A stretch of 64,000 nt of DNA, taken from contig NZ_QDFZ01000009.1 in NCBI RefSeq assembly GCF_003347605.1, positions 62,001-126,000 on the forward strand, given 5' to 3'. Origin of the DNA: Chryseobacterium sp. KLBC 52. GTDB lineage: Bacteria; Bacteroidota; Bacteroidia; Flavobacteriales; Weeksellaceae. Shown piece after piece: positions 27,353 to 36,995 of the stretch; position 1 is the stretch's first letter, and every line of letters starts with the position of its first letter. The notes beneath the pieces were generated by a model. That model was not told the origin of the DNA. It saw nothing but the letters and a program-made list of their open reading frames with translations, and did no database searches. A program made the position numbers and the translations under genes.

Positions 27353-28090
27353 ATGGATTCCAATAAAAAATTAGGATTGATAGGAAGAAATATTTCCTAT
27401 TCTTTTTCTAAAAAATTCTTCGAAAATAAGTTCCAGAAGCTCATGCTGAAGAACTTCTCCTATGATATTTTTGACCTGAACGACATTCATGAAGTAGAAC
27501 ATCTTTTTGCTTCTCCCGACCTGTTAGGATTTAATGTGACCATCCCTTACAAAGAAAAAATAATCGATTATCTGGATGAATTAAGTGATGAAGCCGAGAA
27601 AATAGGTGCCGTCAACTGCGTTCTTATTCAGGATGAAAAAAAAACAGGTTACAATACAGATGCGTTCGGTTTTGAAAAGACGCTTCTTTTACACAAGAAA
27701 CCGTCACAGGACAAAGCATTAATCTTAGGAAACGGAGGGGCTGCCAAGGCCGTAAAATATGCATTGGACAAACACAGTATTCCTTCTGTAACCATTTCCA
27801 GAAGTACAGAAATCAATTTTGAAAATCTTGATCAGGAAACTGTTGCCGACCATAAAATTATCATTCAATGTACACCGGTAGGCACTTTCCCGAATGTGAA
27901 AGACTGTCTGAATTTTCCTTTTGACGGACTTTCTTCGGATCATCTGGTTATTGATCTGATTTACAACCCCAATTATACTCAATTCATCATCAATGCCTCT
28001 GAAAAAGGAGCAAAAACGGTAAATGGATACTATATGCTTGAACAGCAAGCAGAAAAAGCTTGGGAAATTTGGAATTTTCAAAAAAAATAA
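27353..28090 (+). CDS. aroE: Shikimate dehydrogenase
   Basis: 245 aa, the short form usual in Bacteroidetes. ISYSFSKKFF near the N-terminus binds shikimate. FNVTIPYKEKI carries the catalytic Lys, NTDAFGF the Asp partner and GNGGAAKAV the NADP-binding loop. It reduces 3-dehydroshikimate to shikimate in aromatic amino acid synthesis. It starts right after the preceding terminator. Confidence 0.93.
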   Translation: MDSNKKLGLIGRNISYSFSKKFFENKFQKLMLKNFSYDIFDLNDIHEVEHLFASPDLLGFNVTIPYKEKIIDYLDELSDEAEKIGAVNCVLIQDEKKTGYNTDAFGFEKTLLLHKKPSQDKALILGNGGAAKAVKYALDKHSIPSVTISRSTEINFENLDQETVADHKIIIQCTPVGTFPNVKDCLNFPFDGLSSDHLVIDLIYNPNYTQFIINASEKGAKTVNGYYMLEQQAEKAWEIWNFQKK

Positions 28091-28164
28091 CATAAATTAG
28101 TACTTTAATTGGCCTTAAAGCTATATTTAAAGGATATTAACGCCACTCACATAAAAGATTTGCT

Positions 28165-29964
28165 ATGACTACAGAAAACAATCTTTCTGAAAACGAAGAA
28201 AAGAAAAATCCTAACGAAGTATCTCAGGACCCATCAGAAAACACAGTTTCTCATGATGCAAACCAACATGAAGATGATGCAGAACACCTGGATGAACATG
28301 AAGAAGAAATTTCCCTTGCCGATGCTTTAAAGGAAATGGAAAAAATCATCAACACTCCCAACGCTGGTGAGAACTTCAAAAGATTCAATCAGCTGAAGGA
28401 AAAAGCAAGTCATTATATCCATGATGAAGTGGAGGATAAAAAGCATGAATACATAGAAGCCGGAAATGCAGCTGAAAATTTCAGCTACGAACACCCTTCT
28501 CAGGCTAAATACTCTGCATTGGTTAATATTTTCAGAGAAAAACATGATGACTTCCAGAAAGGACAGGAAGAAGAGCAAAAGAAAAACCTTGACCACCGTC
28601 AAAGTATAATTGAAAGACTTAAAAATCTATACACAAGCTCTGAACCGGGAATCAATCTTTTCAAATCTATCCGTGAGATTAAAGAAGACTGGTCGAAGGC
28701 CGGACAGGTTGCCAAATCTGAATTCAAAATTCTTAACAATAACTATTTCCACCACCTGAATCAGTTTTATCAGATGCTGGATCTGAACAAAGAATTTCTG
28801 GAGCAGGAATACAGCCACAACCTTGAAAAAAGAGAGCACATCATTGCCCGTGCAAAAGAACTGGAAAATGAACCGGTGATTCAGAAGGCTTTAAATGAAC
28901 TTCAATACCTTCACAAACTTTGGAAAGAAGAAGCTGAGCCTGTTGCAGAAGAATTCCGTGAAAAAACATGGGAGGAATTCAAAGAAATTTCAAACAAAAT
29001 TCACGAAAGAAAATCTGAACTTTCTGCTTCCATTGAAAAAGAGCAGGCCGTTAATCTTGAAAAGAAGAATGAAATCATTGCTGAAATCAAGAAACTCTCT
29101 GAACCATCAGAAGCACCTAATCACAACTATTGGCAGAATGCTATCAAAAGAGTGGAAGATCTGCGCTCTGAATTCCTGAAAACCGGAAGTGTTCCGAGAA
29201 AACTTTCCAACCAAAACTGGAATGACTTCAAAACTACACTAAGAGGTTTCAATACAACGAAAAACAACTATTATAAATCGTTGAAAGGTTCTCAGCAAGC
29301 GAATCTTGAAGAAAAATTAAAGCTGATCCAGACGGCACAGGATAATATGAACAACGAAGAATGGGATATTGCTGTTCCGTTATTCAAAAAACTTCAGGAA
29401 GACTGGAAAAAAATCGGCCACGTTCCCAAAAGCATGACCAATAAAATCTGGGATGAATTCCGTGACGCTTGTAATGCATTCTTCAACAATTACAGAGAGA
29501 AAAGCAACACTTCCACAGACAACTGGAAGGAAAACTATAAGAACAAAAAAGCTCTTCTTGATGAACTTAAAGAAGTTTCCAACGAAGAAGGAAGCATTGA
29601 AAGAATTGAGCAGATCAAAACTTCATGGAATAATATCGGAAAAGTTCCGAGAGATAAAATTTCAATCAACTCTGAATTCAACAAAACATTGAGAGAGAAA
29701 TTGAAAATAAATAAGATCAACGAACTTGAACTGAAAGAGGAAGGTCTATCTGAAAACCAGCTTACCGATAAAGCAAGAAAGATCAAAAATCAAATCTCTG
29801 ATCTTGAAGCAGAAATCGTTAAACTGGAAAACAACCTTTCTTTCTTCAACAAGCCGTCCAGAGAAAACCCTCTGTTAAAAGATACTTACAACACGATTGA
29901 TGAGAAAAAAGCTCATCTGGAAACATTAAAACAAAATCTCCACACTATTATCAGCGGAGAATAA
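28165..29964 (+). CDS. DUF349 repeat protein
   Basis: 599 aa, highly charged, mostly helical and coiled-coil. After an acidic N-terminus (about 1-55) come five DUF349-type repeats recognisable by W-K/x-x-x-G-x-V/I-P and W-x-x-F cores, for example DWSKAGQV, LKTGSVPRKL, DWKKIGHVPKSM and SWNNIGKVPRDK. A final coiled coil covers about 540-595. The family is near-universal in Bacteroidetes; its function is not established to my knowledge. Confidence 0.88.
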   Translation: MTTENNLSENEEKKNPNEVSQDPSENTVSHDANQHEDDAEHLDEHEEEISLADALKEMEKIINTPNAGENFKRFNQLKEKASHYIHDEVEDKKHEYIEAGNAAENFSYEHPSQAKYSALVNIFREKHDDFQKGQEEEQKKNLDHRQSIIERLKNLYTSSEPGINLFKSIREIKEDWSKAGQVAKSEFKILNNNYFHHLNQFYQMLDLNKEFLEQEYSHNLEKREHIIARAKELENEPVIQKALNELQYLHKLWKEEAEPVAEEFREKTWEEFKEISNKIHERKSELSASIEKEQAVNLEKKNEIIAEIKKLSEPSEAPNHNYWQNAIKRVEDLRSEFLKTGSVPRKLSNQNWNDFKTTLRGFNTTKNNYYKSLKGSQQANLEEKLKLIQTAQDNMNNEEWDIAVPLFKKLQEDWKKIGHVPKSMTNKIWDEFRDACNAFFNNYREKSNTSTDNWKENYKNKKALLDELKEVSNEEGSIERIEQIKTSWNNIGKVPRDKISINSEFNKTLREKLKINKINELELKEEGLSENQLTDKARKIKNQISDLEAEIVKLENNLSFFNKPSRENPLLKDTYNTIDEKKAHLETLKQNLHTIISGE

Positions 29965-30027
29965 TACATAACAGAATAAATAAAGGCGGAGCAAAGCAAT
30001 TTGTCTTCGCTTTTTATTTTTATACCT

Positions 30028-31053
30028 ATGAACAACGACGAATTTTATATTAAAAGATGTATTGAGCTTGCCCAAAAAGCTCTTGGCAACACCTACCCCA
30101 ACCCTCTTGTTGGAAGTGTAATTGTACACAACGGAGAGATCATTGGTGAAGGCTATCATCACAAGGCAGGAGAAAACCACGCAGAGATCAATGCGATCAA
30201 TTCCGTTAAGAATAAAGAGCTTATTCCGGAATCTACCATTTATGTATCACTGGAACCGTGCGCACATTATGGCAAAACACCACCTTGTGCTTTAAAGATT
30301 AAAGAACTGGGCTTTAAAAAAGTAGTGATTGGCGCTATGGATTCCCATGATAAAGTGAATGGAAAGGGGAAGAAAATCATTCAGGATGCAGGAATTGAAG
30401 CTGTTTCAGGAATACTTGAAAAAGAATGCATTGAACTTAACAAAAGGTTTTTCACGTATCACGAAAAGAAAAGACCTTATATCATTTTAAAATGGGCAGA
30501 ATCCGGTGATGGTTTTCTTGATAGAGATTTTAAACCTACAGCCATTTCCAACTCATTGGTTAATCAGTTTGTTCATCAGTTAAGAGCAGATGAGCATGCC
30601 ATTTTAGTAGGAACTCAAACTGCTTTGAATGACAACCCAAGTCTTACCGTTAGAAATGCTGAAGGCGTAAATCCTGTCAGAATTCTGATTGATTTTGATT
30701 TAAAAGTTCCTGCTGCCTTCAATATTTATAATAATGAAGCAAGAACATTGGTTTTAAATTCTGTGAAGGAAGGCTCTGAAGGACATATTCAATTTATTAA
30801 AATCAACAAGGCTGATTTTCTCGCTGAACTCGTGGAGGTATTGTATAAAGAACAAATACAATCTGTGATTATCGAAGGAGGCCGCTTTACGCTGCAGGAA
30901 TTTATTAATGCTGATCTTTGGGACGAAACCATTGTGATTAAAAATGAGAATTTGATATTGGAAAATGGGACAAAAGCCCCGGATTTTGGCAAAATTCCTT
31001 CTACAATTGAAAATTTCAGAGATAATACCATTTCATTTTTTAAAGCAAAATAG
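30028..31053 (+). CDS. ribD: Riboflavin biosynthesis deaminase/reductase RibD
   Basis: 341 aa from the ATG at 30028; an upstream in-frame TTG at 30001 adds nine residues unlike the family. The N-terminal deaminase domain has HAEINAI and PCAHYGKTPPC, the zinc-binding HxE and PCxxxxxxxxC motifs. The C-terminal reductase domain (about 145-341) has GTQTALNDNPSLTVR. It catalyses the second and third steps of riboflavin synthesis from the GTP cyclohydrolase II product. It lies about 60 bp after the DUF349 gene. Confidence 0.93.
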   Translation: MNNDEFYIKRCIELAQKALGNTYPNPLVGSVIVHNGEIIGEGYHHKAGENHAEINAINSVKNKELIPESTIYVSLEPCAHYGKTPPCALKIKELGFKKVVIGAMDSHDKVNGKGKKIIQDAGIEAVSGILEKECIELNKRFFTYHEKKRPYIILKWAESGDGFLDRDFKPTAISNSLVNQFVHQLRADEHAILVGTQTALNDNPSLTVRNAEGVNPVRILIDFDLKVPAAFNIYNNEARTLVLNSVKEGSEGHIQFIKINKADFLAELVEVLYKEQIQSVIIEGGRFTLQEFINADLWDETIVIKNENLILENGTKAPDFGKIPSTIENFRDNTISFFKAK

Positions 31054-31115
31054 CAGTTTTATCACTGTAAAATGAAATATTTTTTTTACATTAGTTTTAC
31101 AAAATTAAAACTACC

Positions 31116-31289
31116 ATGAAAAATTTGAAAAAAGTATCAAGAACCGGCTTAAAAGCAATCCAGGGAGGAGCATTTGTAAACTGTACTTTACCAAATGGAG
31201 ACCTTACAAGATGTAGAGATTTCTGTCCTACAGACTTTTGTGGCCCTACCAACTACATCTGTTTACTTCCGTTAGATTATTGCGGATAA
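31116..31289 (+). CDS. Double-glycine leader, cysteine-rich bacteriocin-like peptide
   Basis: 57 aa. The leader MKNLKKVSRTGLKAIQGG ends in Gly-Gly, the cleavage signal of peptidase-containing ABC exporters. The 39-residue core holds six Cys (residues 23, 33, 37, 42, 49, 56) and ends CG. Such leaders mark the 'bacteriocin-like' peptides frequent in Chryseobacterium. The peptide is probably secreted, with disulfides or another modification. No exporter or modifying enzyme lies next to it; the split LanB is about 27 kb away. An antimicrobial or signalling role is inferred from the leader only. Confidence 0.8.
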   Translation: MKNLKKVSRTGLKAIQGGAFVNCTLPNGDLTRCRDFCPTDFCGPTNYICLLPLDYCG

Positions 31290-31402
31290 AAATAGCAGAA
31301 GTTATAATACATAAAATTGGGAAGCTGTCAGAAATCTGGCGGCTTCTTTACTTAACTACTTGGATTTATTTAATATTTTTGCAGAACAAAGCAGCAACTC
31401 TG

Positions 31403-32008
31403 ATGACGTTCGAATACAAAACCATAGAAAAACCCATAGAAAATACTCTTTTAAAAGAAAAAGGCAGTAAGTTTATAGGATTTGCTTATCCTGTGACTAA
31501 CGAAAAAGAATTAAAGAGAGAGCTGGAAAAGATAAGAGAAGAACATCCGAAAGCGACTCACCACTGTTATGCTTTCAGAATGGGATTGAATGGGGAAAAC
31601 TATCGCGCCAACGATGACGGTGAACCTTCCGGAAGTGCAGGATTACCTATTTACAATCAGTTATTAGCTAATGAAATCACAAATGTACTCGTGATTGTTG
31701 TCCGTTATTACGGAGGAACCAAACTGGGAGTTTCCGGCCTTGTAAAAACTTATAAAGAATCTGCGAAGATTACATTGGAGGAAGCTACTATTATCACCAG
31801 AGAATTAGAAACAGAAGTAGAGATTCAATTTAATTTTAATCAACAGAATACTATTTTCACCTTACTTTCTAAATTTGATGCTAAAGTTTTGAACTTCGAT
31901 GCCAATGAAAACTGTATTCTTACTGCATCATTGAAACTGGCCCAAAAAGAAAGCATCTCAGAAAAGCTTTCTGAGATGCAATATGTTTCATTTGAATTTA
32001 ATGATTAA
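31403..32008 (+). CDS. YigZ/IMPACT family protein (UPF0029)
   Basis: 201 aa from the ATG at 31403. The frame is open upstream to 31238, but that part overlaps the bacteriocin-like gene and does not look like the family. The signature motifs GEPSGSAGLPIYNQL and VVRYYGGTKLGVSGL belong to the N-terminal IMPACT domain; a smaller DUF1949-like domain follows at about 130-201. Family members bind nucleic acid or ribosomes; the exact role is unsettled. The gene overlaps the convergent metallopeptidase gene by 4 bp. Confidence 0.9.
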   Translation: MTFEYKTIEKPIENTLLKEKGSKFIGFAYPVTNEKELKRELEKIREEHPKATHHCYAFRMGLNGENYRANDDGEPSGSAGLPIYNQLLANEITNVLVIVVRYYGGTKLGVSGLVKTYKESAKITLEEATIITRELETEVEIQFNFNQQNTIFTLLSKFDAKVLNFDANENCILTASLKLAQKESISEKLSEMQYVSFEFND

Positions 32009-32715
32009 TCCCTTCTTCCACCAAGAAGCAAAGATGCCCAGTAAAGAAGTTGTGCCAGAGAACCTAACGCTGCTACCACATAAGTTCTTGCTGCCCATTT
32101 CAAGCTATCCTGTACTCCAACAAATTCTTCTGCAGTTACAGTTCCGGTATCTTTAAGCCACTTCATCGCTCTGTTACTTGCATCGTACTCTACCGGAAGC
32201 GTTACAAAAGCAAAAAGTGTAGTCATCGCAAACATTGCAACTCCTATAGCCAGCACAGTTGTATTTCCATTTGGATTCTCAATTGTTCTGGATGCAGCCA
32301 TTACTGCGATACCCGCAATAAGGACAAATTGCATCAGATTGGAACTTATATTCACAATAGGAACCAGTTTTGAACGTAAATTCAACATAGAATATCCTAC
32401 CGCATGCTGTACCGCGTGTCCGCACTCGTGAGCTGCTACCGCCGCTGCCGCTGCGTTTCTTTGCATATAAACGCCTTCAGAAAGGTTCACTGTTTTATCT
32501 GCCGGATTATAGTGGTCCGTCAACTGCCCGGGTACTGATATGACCTGAACATCATTTATTCCGTTGTCTCTCAACATCTTTTCCGCTACTTCTTTCCCCG
32601 AAAGGCCATTTCGAAGGTGTACATTGGAATAATATTCAAATTTCGATTTCAATCTGGACGAAACCCACCAGCTCACCAACATTGAAATACCAATAATGAT
32701 ATAATAACCCACCAT
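32005..32715 (-). CDS. Membrane zinc metallopeptidase (YugP-like)
   Basis: 236 aa. VAAHECGHAVQHA carries the HExxH zinc site. About four TM segments: an N-terminal one, two after the active site (about 125-150 and 155-180) and one near the C-terminus. The size and the arrangement with an early TM followed by the HECGH helix match the YugP/zinc peptidase 2 family. It is convergent with the YigZ-like gene, sharing 4 bp, and divergent from the GNAT gene. Substrate unknown. Confidence 0.87.
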   Translation of the reverse strand: MVGYYIIIGISMLVSWWVSSRLKSKFEYYSNVHLRNGLSGKEVAEKMLRDNGINDVQVISVPGQLTDHYNPADKTVNLSEGVYMQRNAAAAAVAAHECGHAVQHAVGYSMLNLRSKLVPIVNISSNLMQFVLIAGIAVMAASRTIENPNGNTTVLAIGVAMFAMTTLFAFVTLPVEYDASNRAMKWLKDTGTVTAEEFVGVQDSLKWAARTYVVAALGSLAQLLYWASLLLGGRRD

Positions 32716-32788
32716 TTTATATAAATTTTGTGTTTAATTTTACCCATAATCATATAAAAACTGTGCCAAAGTATAAGATATTATTATT

Positions 32789-32796
32789 TATATTTG
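32789..32796 (+). promoter_or_regulatory. -7 box (TATATTTG) before the GNAT-like gene
   Basis: A TAnnTTTG match 23 bp before the ATG at 32820. No clear -33 TTG was seen. Confidence 0.4.
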
Positions 32797-32819
32797 TCCT
32801 TTAATTCCTCTCAAAAAAC

Positions 32820-33947
32820 ATGTCTACAGTTTCAATTATTGAAGTAAAAACAGCGGGTCAGCTCAAGCAATTCGTAAGATTTCCAATGGATTTGTATAAA
32901 AACAATCCCTACTACGTTCCGTCCTTTATCAATGACGAAATCAATATTTGGAATGCGGATGAAAATCCTGCGCTTCAATATTCGGAGGCCAAACAATATC
33001 TGGCTTACAGGAATGATAAGATTGTAGGAAGAATTGCAGTTCTCATCAATCATAAGGAAGAGAGAGAATTAGGAATTAAAAAAGTACGTTTTGGATGGAT
33101 CGATTTTATTGATGATGCTGAAGTTTCAAAGGCATTAATTCAAAAAGCGGTTGATTATGCCAAAGAAAAAAATATCAACAAAATTGAAGGTCCAATGGGC
33201 TTCACCAATCTTGACAAAGCTGGAATGCTGATCAAAGGCTTCGACCAGCTGGCAACAATGATAGGAATTTACAATAATGATTACTATCCAAAACATCTTG
33301 AGAACCTGGGATTGACTAAGGAAAAGGAATGGGTAGAGTTTGAAATCATCTTCCCTGAAACGTTACCGGACAAAATTCATAAATTCAACCAGCTTATTTC
33401 TGAAAAGTACAAGCTGAAGGTTTTAAAATTCAAAACAAAAGAAGAGATTATTCAGTATGTGGATCCTATGTTTGATCTTCTGGATGAAACTTACAAACAT
33501 CTTTCCACGTATACCCCTATTTCGGATGAACAGCGCAAAACCTACAAAGAAAAATATTTCAAACTGATCGATAAAGATTTCATTGTTTGTATTGCTGATG
33601 AACACAATAATCTGGTCTCATTCGCTATTACAATGCCTTCTTACTCCAAAGCACTGCAGAAGTCAGGAGGAAAACTGCTTCCTTTTGGCTGGTGGCATTT
33701 CTTACAGGCAGGAAAGAAAAATGACAGAGCAAACTTCTACCTGATCGGAATTCATCCGGATTATCAGAGAAGAGGCGTAACGTCAATTATTTTTAAAGAA
33801 ATCTGGGACATATTCAGAAAAAAGGGAGTAAAATACCTTGAAACCAACCCGGAACTGGAAGAAAACAAAAGTATTCAGCTGTTATGGCAGGATTACAATC
33901 CGGTGAATCATAAAAGAAGAAGAACGTATTCAATGGAACTCAACTAA
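32820..33947 (+). CDS. GNAT-like N-acetyltransferase family protein
   Basis: 375 aa, soluble. The C-terminal half contains FYLIGIHPDYQRRGVTSIIF, which fits the acetyl-CoA-binding motif A of GNAT enzymes (Q/RxxGx-G/A). The N-terminal half (VKTAGQLKQFVRFPMDLYK ...) matches a conserved Bacteroidetes protein of this size usually annotated only as GNAT-like. Substrate unknown. It stands alone. Confidence 0.75.
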   Translation: MSTVSIIEVKTAGQLKQFVRFPMDLYKNNPYYVPSFINDEINIWNADENPALQYSEAKQYLAYRNDKIVGRIAVLINHKEERELGIKKVRFGWIDFIDDAEVSKALIQKAVDYAKEKNINKIEGPMGFTNLDKAGMLIKGFDQLATMIGIYNNDYYPKHLENLGLTKEKEWVEFEIIFPETLPDKIHKFNQLISEKYKLKVLKFKTKEEIIQYVDPMFDLLDETYKHLSTYTPISDEQRKTYKEKYFKLIDKDFIVCIADEHNNLVSFAITMPSYSKALQKSGGKLLPFGWWHFLQAGKKNDRANFYLIGIHPDYQRRGVTSIIFKEIWDIFRKKGVKYLETNPELEENKSIQLLWQDYNPVNHKRRRTYSMELN

Positions 33948-33998
33948 TTAATACCGCAATTAGTAAAACGTAAACTTACCACCCAAACTTTGAACTTT

Positions 33999-34175
33999 AT
34001 GAAACCACAGCTTATCATATTTGCTATTTTAATTGCCGGATTTATCGGTTACAACATCTTTTTTCAGTCGCCCGATGACAAAACCAATACGGTAATTAAT
34101 ATTCTTTTTGCCAGTATTCTTTTTGGATACATCTCCTTTATGGCCTATACTCTTCTTAGAAAAATGAAAAAATAA
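33999..34175 (+). CDS. Small two-TM membrane protein, unknown function
   Basis: 58 aa from the ATG at 33999; a TTG at 33990 is in frame. Two hydrophobic helices (about residues 3-19 and 33-52) are separated by a short polar loop FQSPDDKTN, with a basic tail RKMKK. No recognisable family. It follows the GNAT gene by 51 bp on the same strand. Confidence 0.6.
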   Translation: MKPQLIIFAILIAGFIGYNIFFQSPDDKTNTVINILFASILFGYISFMAYTLLRKMKK

Positions 34176-34213
34176 GAAATCTGAAATTATAATAAGATTC
34201 AATGAAATAAATT

Positions 34214-34221
34214 TATATTTG
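34214..34221 (+). promoter_or_regulatory. -7 box (TATATTTG) before the T9SS cargo gene
   Basis: A TAnnTTTG match 21 bp before the chosen ATG at 34243. It also argues against the upstream TTG start at 34219, which would overlap this box. Confidence 0.45.
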
Positions 34222-34242
34222 TTCTTACTAATACCCAACAGC

Positions 34243-35289
34243 ATGAGCAAAATATTATTTTTCATTGGAATATTGTTTATTCCGGCATCAACCTATTCGC
34301 AGGAATTTTACGTCAATACATTTTCCGTAATCAACTTTACTAACTTCACCAACGGCGTCTATAAATTTGATGTTTCAGGTCCTTTGGAAGTTCCCGAAAC
34401 CTCCTGTACAGCCAATATTACAGCCAACGATATATCCACAGACATTGCCATTGACAGCAATAATAATCTGTATTACGTTACCAATTCGGGATTATTATAC
34501 AGAAAAAAAAGCAGCAATACAATTTGTGAATTCTTAGGTGATTTTACGACTGGCAACGCTGCAGCCAACTCACTGGTAGCCGATTCCGGAAATTATCTAT
34601 ATGCTGCCGGAACTAACCCCAACGCACTCTACAGGTATGATATCAATACCGGTACTTTCACAGAGATCGGTAATCTCTCGGATGGCCAGACTCCTTCAGG
34701 AGATTTATTCTTCTATGAAAGCAGGCTTTTTTTAACTACCACGGAGGGAATCATTGAAATTAACCTGGAAAACCCAACCCAGAGCTGTCCTTTCATGACC
34801 ATCAATACAGCGAACCCATACGCCGCTTTTTCTATTGATTATGGAACATATTCAAAAGCCTATCTGATAACATACGGCAACAATAAATCCACCTTGTCTG
34901 AAATTGATATGGTGAACAAACAGATAGGGACCCCCATACGAACTTATAACCATCTCATCTATGGTGCTGCTGCCAGTTATAATATTACATCCACCAACAC
35001 GACATGCAATCTCACCCCATTAAACACCAAAGAAACTTCCGTATCAGAAACCTATTTCAATGTAAACAATCCCGCGACGCATACGATGATATGCCATACC
35101 AATATTCCACGCAATGAAATCATCTCAATATATCTGTTTGACAACTCAGGTAAGATGATCAAAGACTTCTCGAATCAAAAAAATATTGAAGGTTTGAATA
35201 TCTCCGATATGCCCGATGGAATATATCTTTTGGCAGTCACTACAAAAAAAGGGGAAAAACACACCAAAAAAATAATCATAAAAAGCTAA
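34243..35289 (+). CDS. Secreted protein with T9SS type A sorting domain
   Basis: 348 aa. Signal peptide about 1-20 (ending STYSQ). Residues about 25-260 contain repeated short segments such as YVTNSGLLYRK, YLYAAGTNPNALYRYD and LFLTTTEGIIEI, which look like beta-propeller blades. The C-terminal 75 residues (LFDNSGKMIKDF ... MPDGIYLLAV ... KKIIIKS) form a T9SS type A sorting domain. It is probably displayed on or released from the cell surface. Function unknown. Confidence 0.82.
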   Translation: MSKILFFIGILFIPASTYSQEFYVNTFSVINFTNFTNGVYKFDVSGPLEVPETSCTANITANDISTDIAIDSNNNLYYVTNSGLLYRKKSSNTICEFLGDFTTGNAAANSLVADSGNYLYAAGTNPNALYRYDINTGTFTEIGNLSDGQTPSGDLFFYESRLFLTTTEGIIEINLENPTQSCPFMTINTANPYAAFSIDYGTYSKAYLITYGNNKSTLSEIDMVNKQIGTPIRTYNHLIYGAAASYNITSTNTTCNLTPLNTKETSVSETYFNVNNPATHTMICHTNIPRNEIISIYLFDNSGKMIKDFSNQKNIEGLNISDMPDGIYLLAVTTKKGEKHTKKIIIKS

Positions 35290-35373
35290 TTTTTATTGAT
35301 TCTAAATTACCGATTTAACTCATTTTCATCCGACTTTTAAGCTGATAAATTTCATGCTTTCTTGTTTATTCGC

Positions 35374-35381
35374 TAAATTTG
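35374..35381 (+). promoter_or_regulatory. Putative -7 box (TAAATTTG) for the nuo operon
   Basis: A TAnnTTTG match 23 bp before the nuoA ATG at 35405 and the only good candidate in the 115-bp gap. The -33 element is not clear. Confidence 0.45.
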
Positions 35382-35404
35382 CAAATTGAGATAATAATGC
35401 AAAA

Positions 35405-35776
35405 ATGAATTTACCTGAAAGTTATATTCCAATCCTTATCCAGGCTGGTGTAGCAGTAGGATTTGTAGCTGTTTCTTTGCTTGGAGCACATTTCTTAGGC
35501 CCACAGCAGAAAAAAGGAAACTCTGTAAAAAACCAAAGCTGGGAATGTGGGGTTCCTGTAGAAGGAAACGCAAGAACACCGTTTTCTATCAAGTACTTCC
35601 TGACTGCGGTATTGTTCGTACTATTCGATATTGAAATCGTATTCTTTTATCCTTACGCTGTCAACTTCAGAGAATTCGGTATGGAAGGTTTCCTTGCCGT
35701 ACTTACATTCGTTGCGATCTTCTTCGTAGCGTTTTTCTATGTCTGGAAACGAGGCGCTCTGGATTGGGATAAATAA
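35405..35776 (+). CDS. nuoA: NADH-quinone oxidoreductase subunit A
   Basis: 123 aa, three TM segments. NQSWECGVPVEG in the loop and FLTAVLFVLFDIEIVFFYPYA in TM2 are the NuoA signatures; the acidic residues in DIE line the quinone-cavity side. First gene of the complex I operon. Confidence 0.96.
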   Translation: MNLPESYIPILIQAGVAVGFVAVSLLGAHFLGPQQKKGNSVKNQSWECGVPVEGNARTPFSIKYFLTAVLFVLFDIEIVFFYPYAVNFREFGMEGFLAVLTFVAIFFVAFFYVWKRGALDWDK

Positions 35777-35871
35777 ATTTTAACATTAAAAGATTGAACA
35801 ATTTAATCATTGAAAAACAGAGATGATTAAATTTTATAAACATTTTAATCTTTAAATATCAACAAAAGAAA

Positions 35872-36432
35872 ATGTCAGATAAAAAACCAGTAATAAGAAC
35901 AGATGCACCTGCTCCCGAAGGCTATGAAGGAGAAGGGTTTTTCGCAACAAAACTGAGCAGTGTAATCGGGATGGCAAGAAAGTTTTCACTTTGGCCGTTA
36001 CCCTTTGCAACCTCTTGTTGTGGTATCGAGTTTATGGCTACCCTGAACCCGACTTATGATGCTTCAAGATTTGGTATGGAAAGAAACTCTTTCTCTCCAA
36101 GACAAGCAGATATGCTGATGGTTTGCGGAACTATATCAAAGAAGTTAGGACCAGTCCTGAAAGAAGTTTACACTCAGATGGCTGAGCCGAAATGGGTGGT
36201 AGCAGTTGGAGCTTGTGCTTCCAGCGGTGGTATTTTTGATACGTATTCTGTACTTCAGGGAATTGATAAAATTATTCCGGTAGACGTTTACGTTCCCGGA
36301 TGTCCTCCAAGACCTGAACAGATCATTGAAGGCGTAATGCAGGTACAGGCTCTTGCAGAAAGCGAAAGCATCAGAAGAAGAGACATGCCTGAATATCAGA
36401 AATTATTAGATTCTTACAACATAAGCAACTAA
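35872..36432 (+). CDS. nuoB: NADH-quinone oxidoreductase subunit B
   Basis: 186 aa. The N2 [4Fe-4S] cluster ligands appear as ATSCCGIE, VGACASSGG and VPGCPPRPE. It passes electrons to quinone at the junction with NuoD. Spacing of 95 bp after nuoA, 6 bp before nuoC. Confidence 0.97.
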   Translation: MSDKKPVIRTDAPAPEGYEGEGFFATKLSSVIGMARKFSLWPLPFATSCCGIEFMATLNPTYDASRFGMERNSFSPRQADMLMVCGTISKKLGPVLKEVYTQMAEPKWVVAVGACASSGGIFDTYSVLQGIDKIIPVDVYVPGCPPRPEQIIEGVMQVQALAESESIRRRDMPEYQKLLDSYNISN

Positions 36433-36438
36433 ACGGAA

Positions 36439-36933
36439 ATGACAAACGAATTTGTATTAGAAGCTATCACAAGAGAATTTCCGGAATCTGTCATTTCAAG
36501 TTCAGAACCTTATGGAATGCTGACGATCGAAGTGAAGAAAGAAGATATTAAGAAAATCATTCACTATCTGAAAGATTCATCACTGGAATTTAATTTCCTT
36601 ACGGATATCTGTGGTATTCATTATCCTGAATTCCCGGAAAAGGAAATTGGTGTTGTTTACCATTTGCATAATATGATGGCCAATTTCAGATTACGTCTGA
36701 AAATCTTTATGTCCAGAGAAAATATTGAAGTAGACTCTCTTGTAGAGCTATTTGCAGGAGCCAACTGGATGGAAAGAGAAACGTATGATTTCTATGGGAT
36801 TAAATTTAAAGGACACCCGGATCTCAGACCTATTTTAAATATGGAAGATCTTGGATACCACCCAATGTTGAAGGAATATCGCCTTGAAGACGGTACAAGA
36901 ACCGACAAGAACGATAGCATGTTCGGAAGATAA
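36439..36933 (+). CDS. nuoC: NADH-quinone oxidoreductase subunit C
   Basis: 164 aa, separate from NuoD (not fused as in E. coli). ANWMERETYDFYGIKFKGHP is the 30-kDa subunit signature, followed by the conserved YHPMLKEYRLEDG region. Confidence 0.96.
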   Translation: MTNEFVLEAITREFPESVISSSEPYGMLTIEVKKEDIKKIIHYLKDSSLEFNFLTDICGIHYPEFPEKEIGVVYHLHNMMANFRLRLKIFMSRENIEVDSLVELFAGANWMERETYDFYGIKFKGHPDLRPILNMEDLGYHPMLKEYRLEDGTRTDKNDSMFGR

Positions 36934-36995
36934 AAAAGCGAATGGCCAATGGCAGCTAGCCAATAGCCAGAAGCAAATAGCTAAAAGCAATCATT

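Noticed and set aside
31238..31402. Upstream extension of the YigZ-like gene
   Set aside because: It would overlap the bacteriocin-like gene, and its residues do not resemble the conserved N-terminus starting at 31403.
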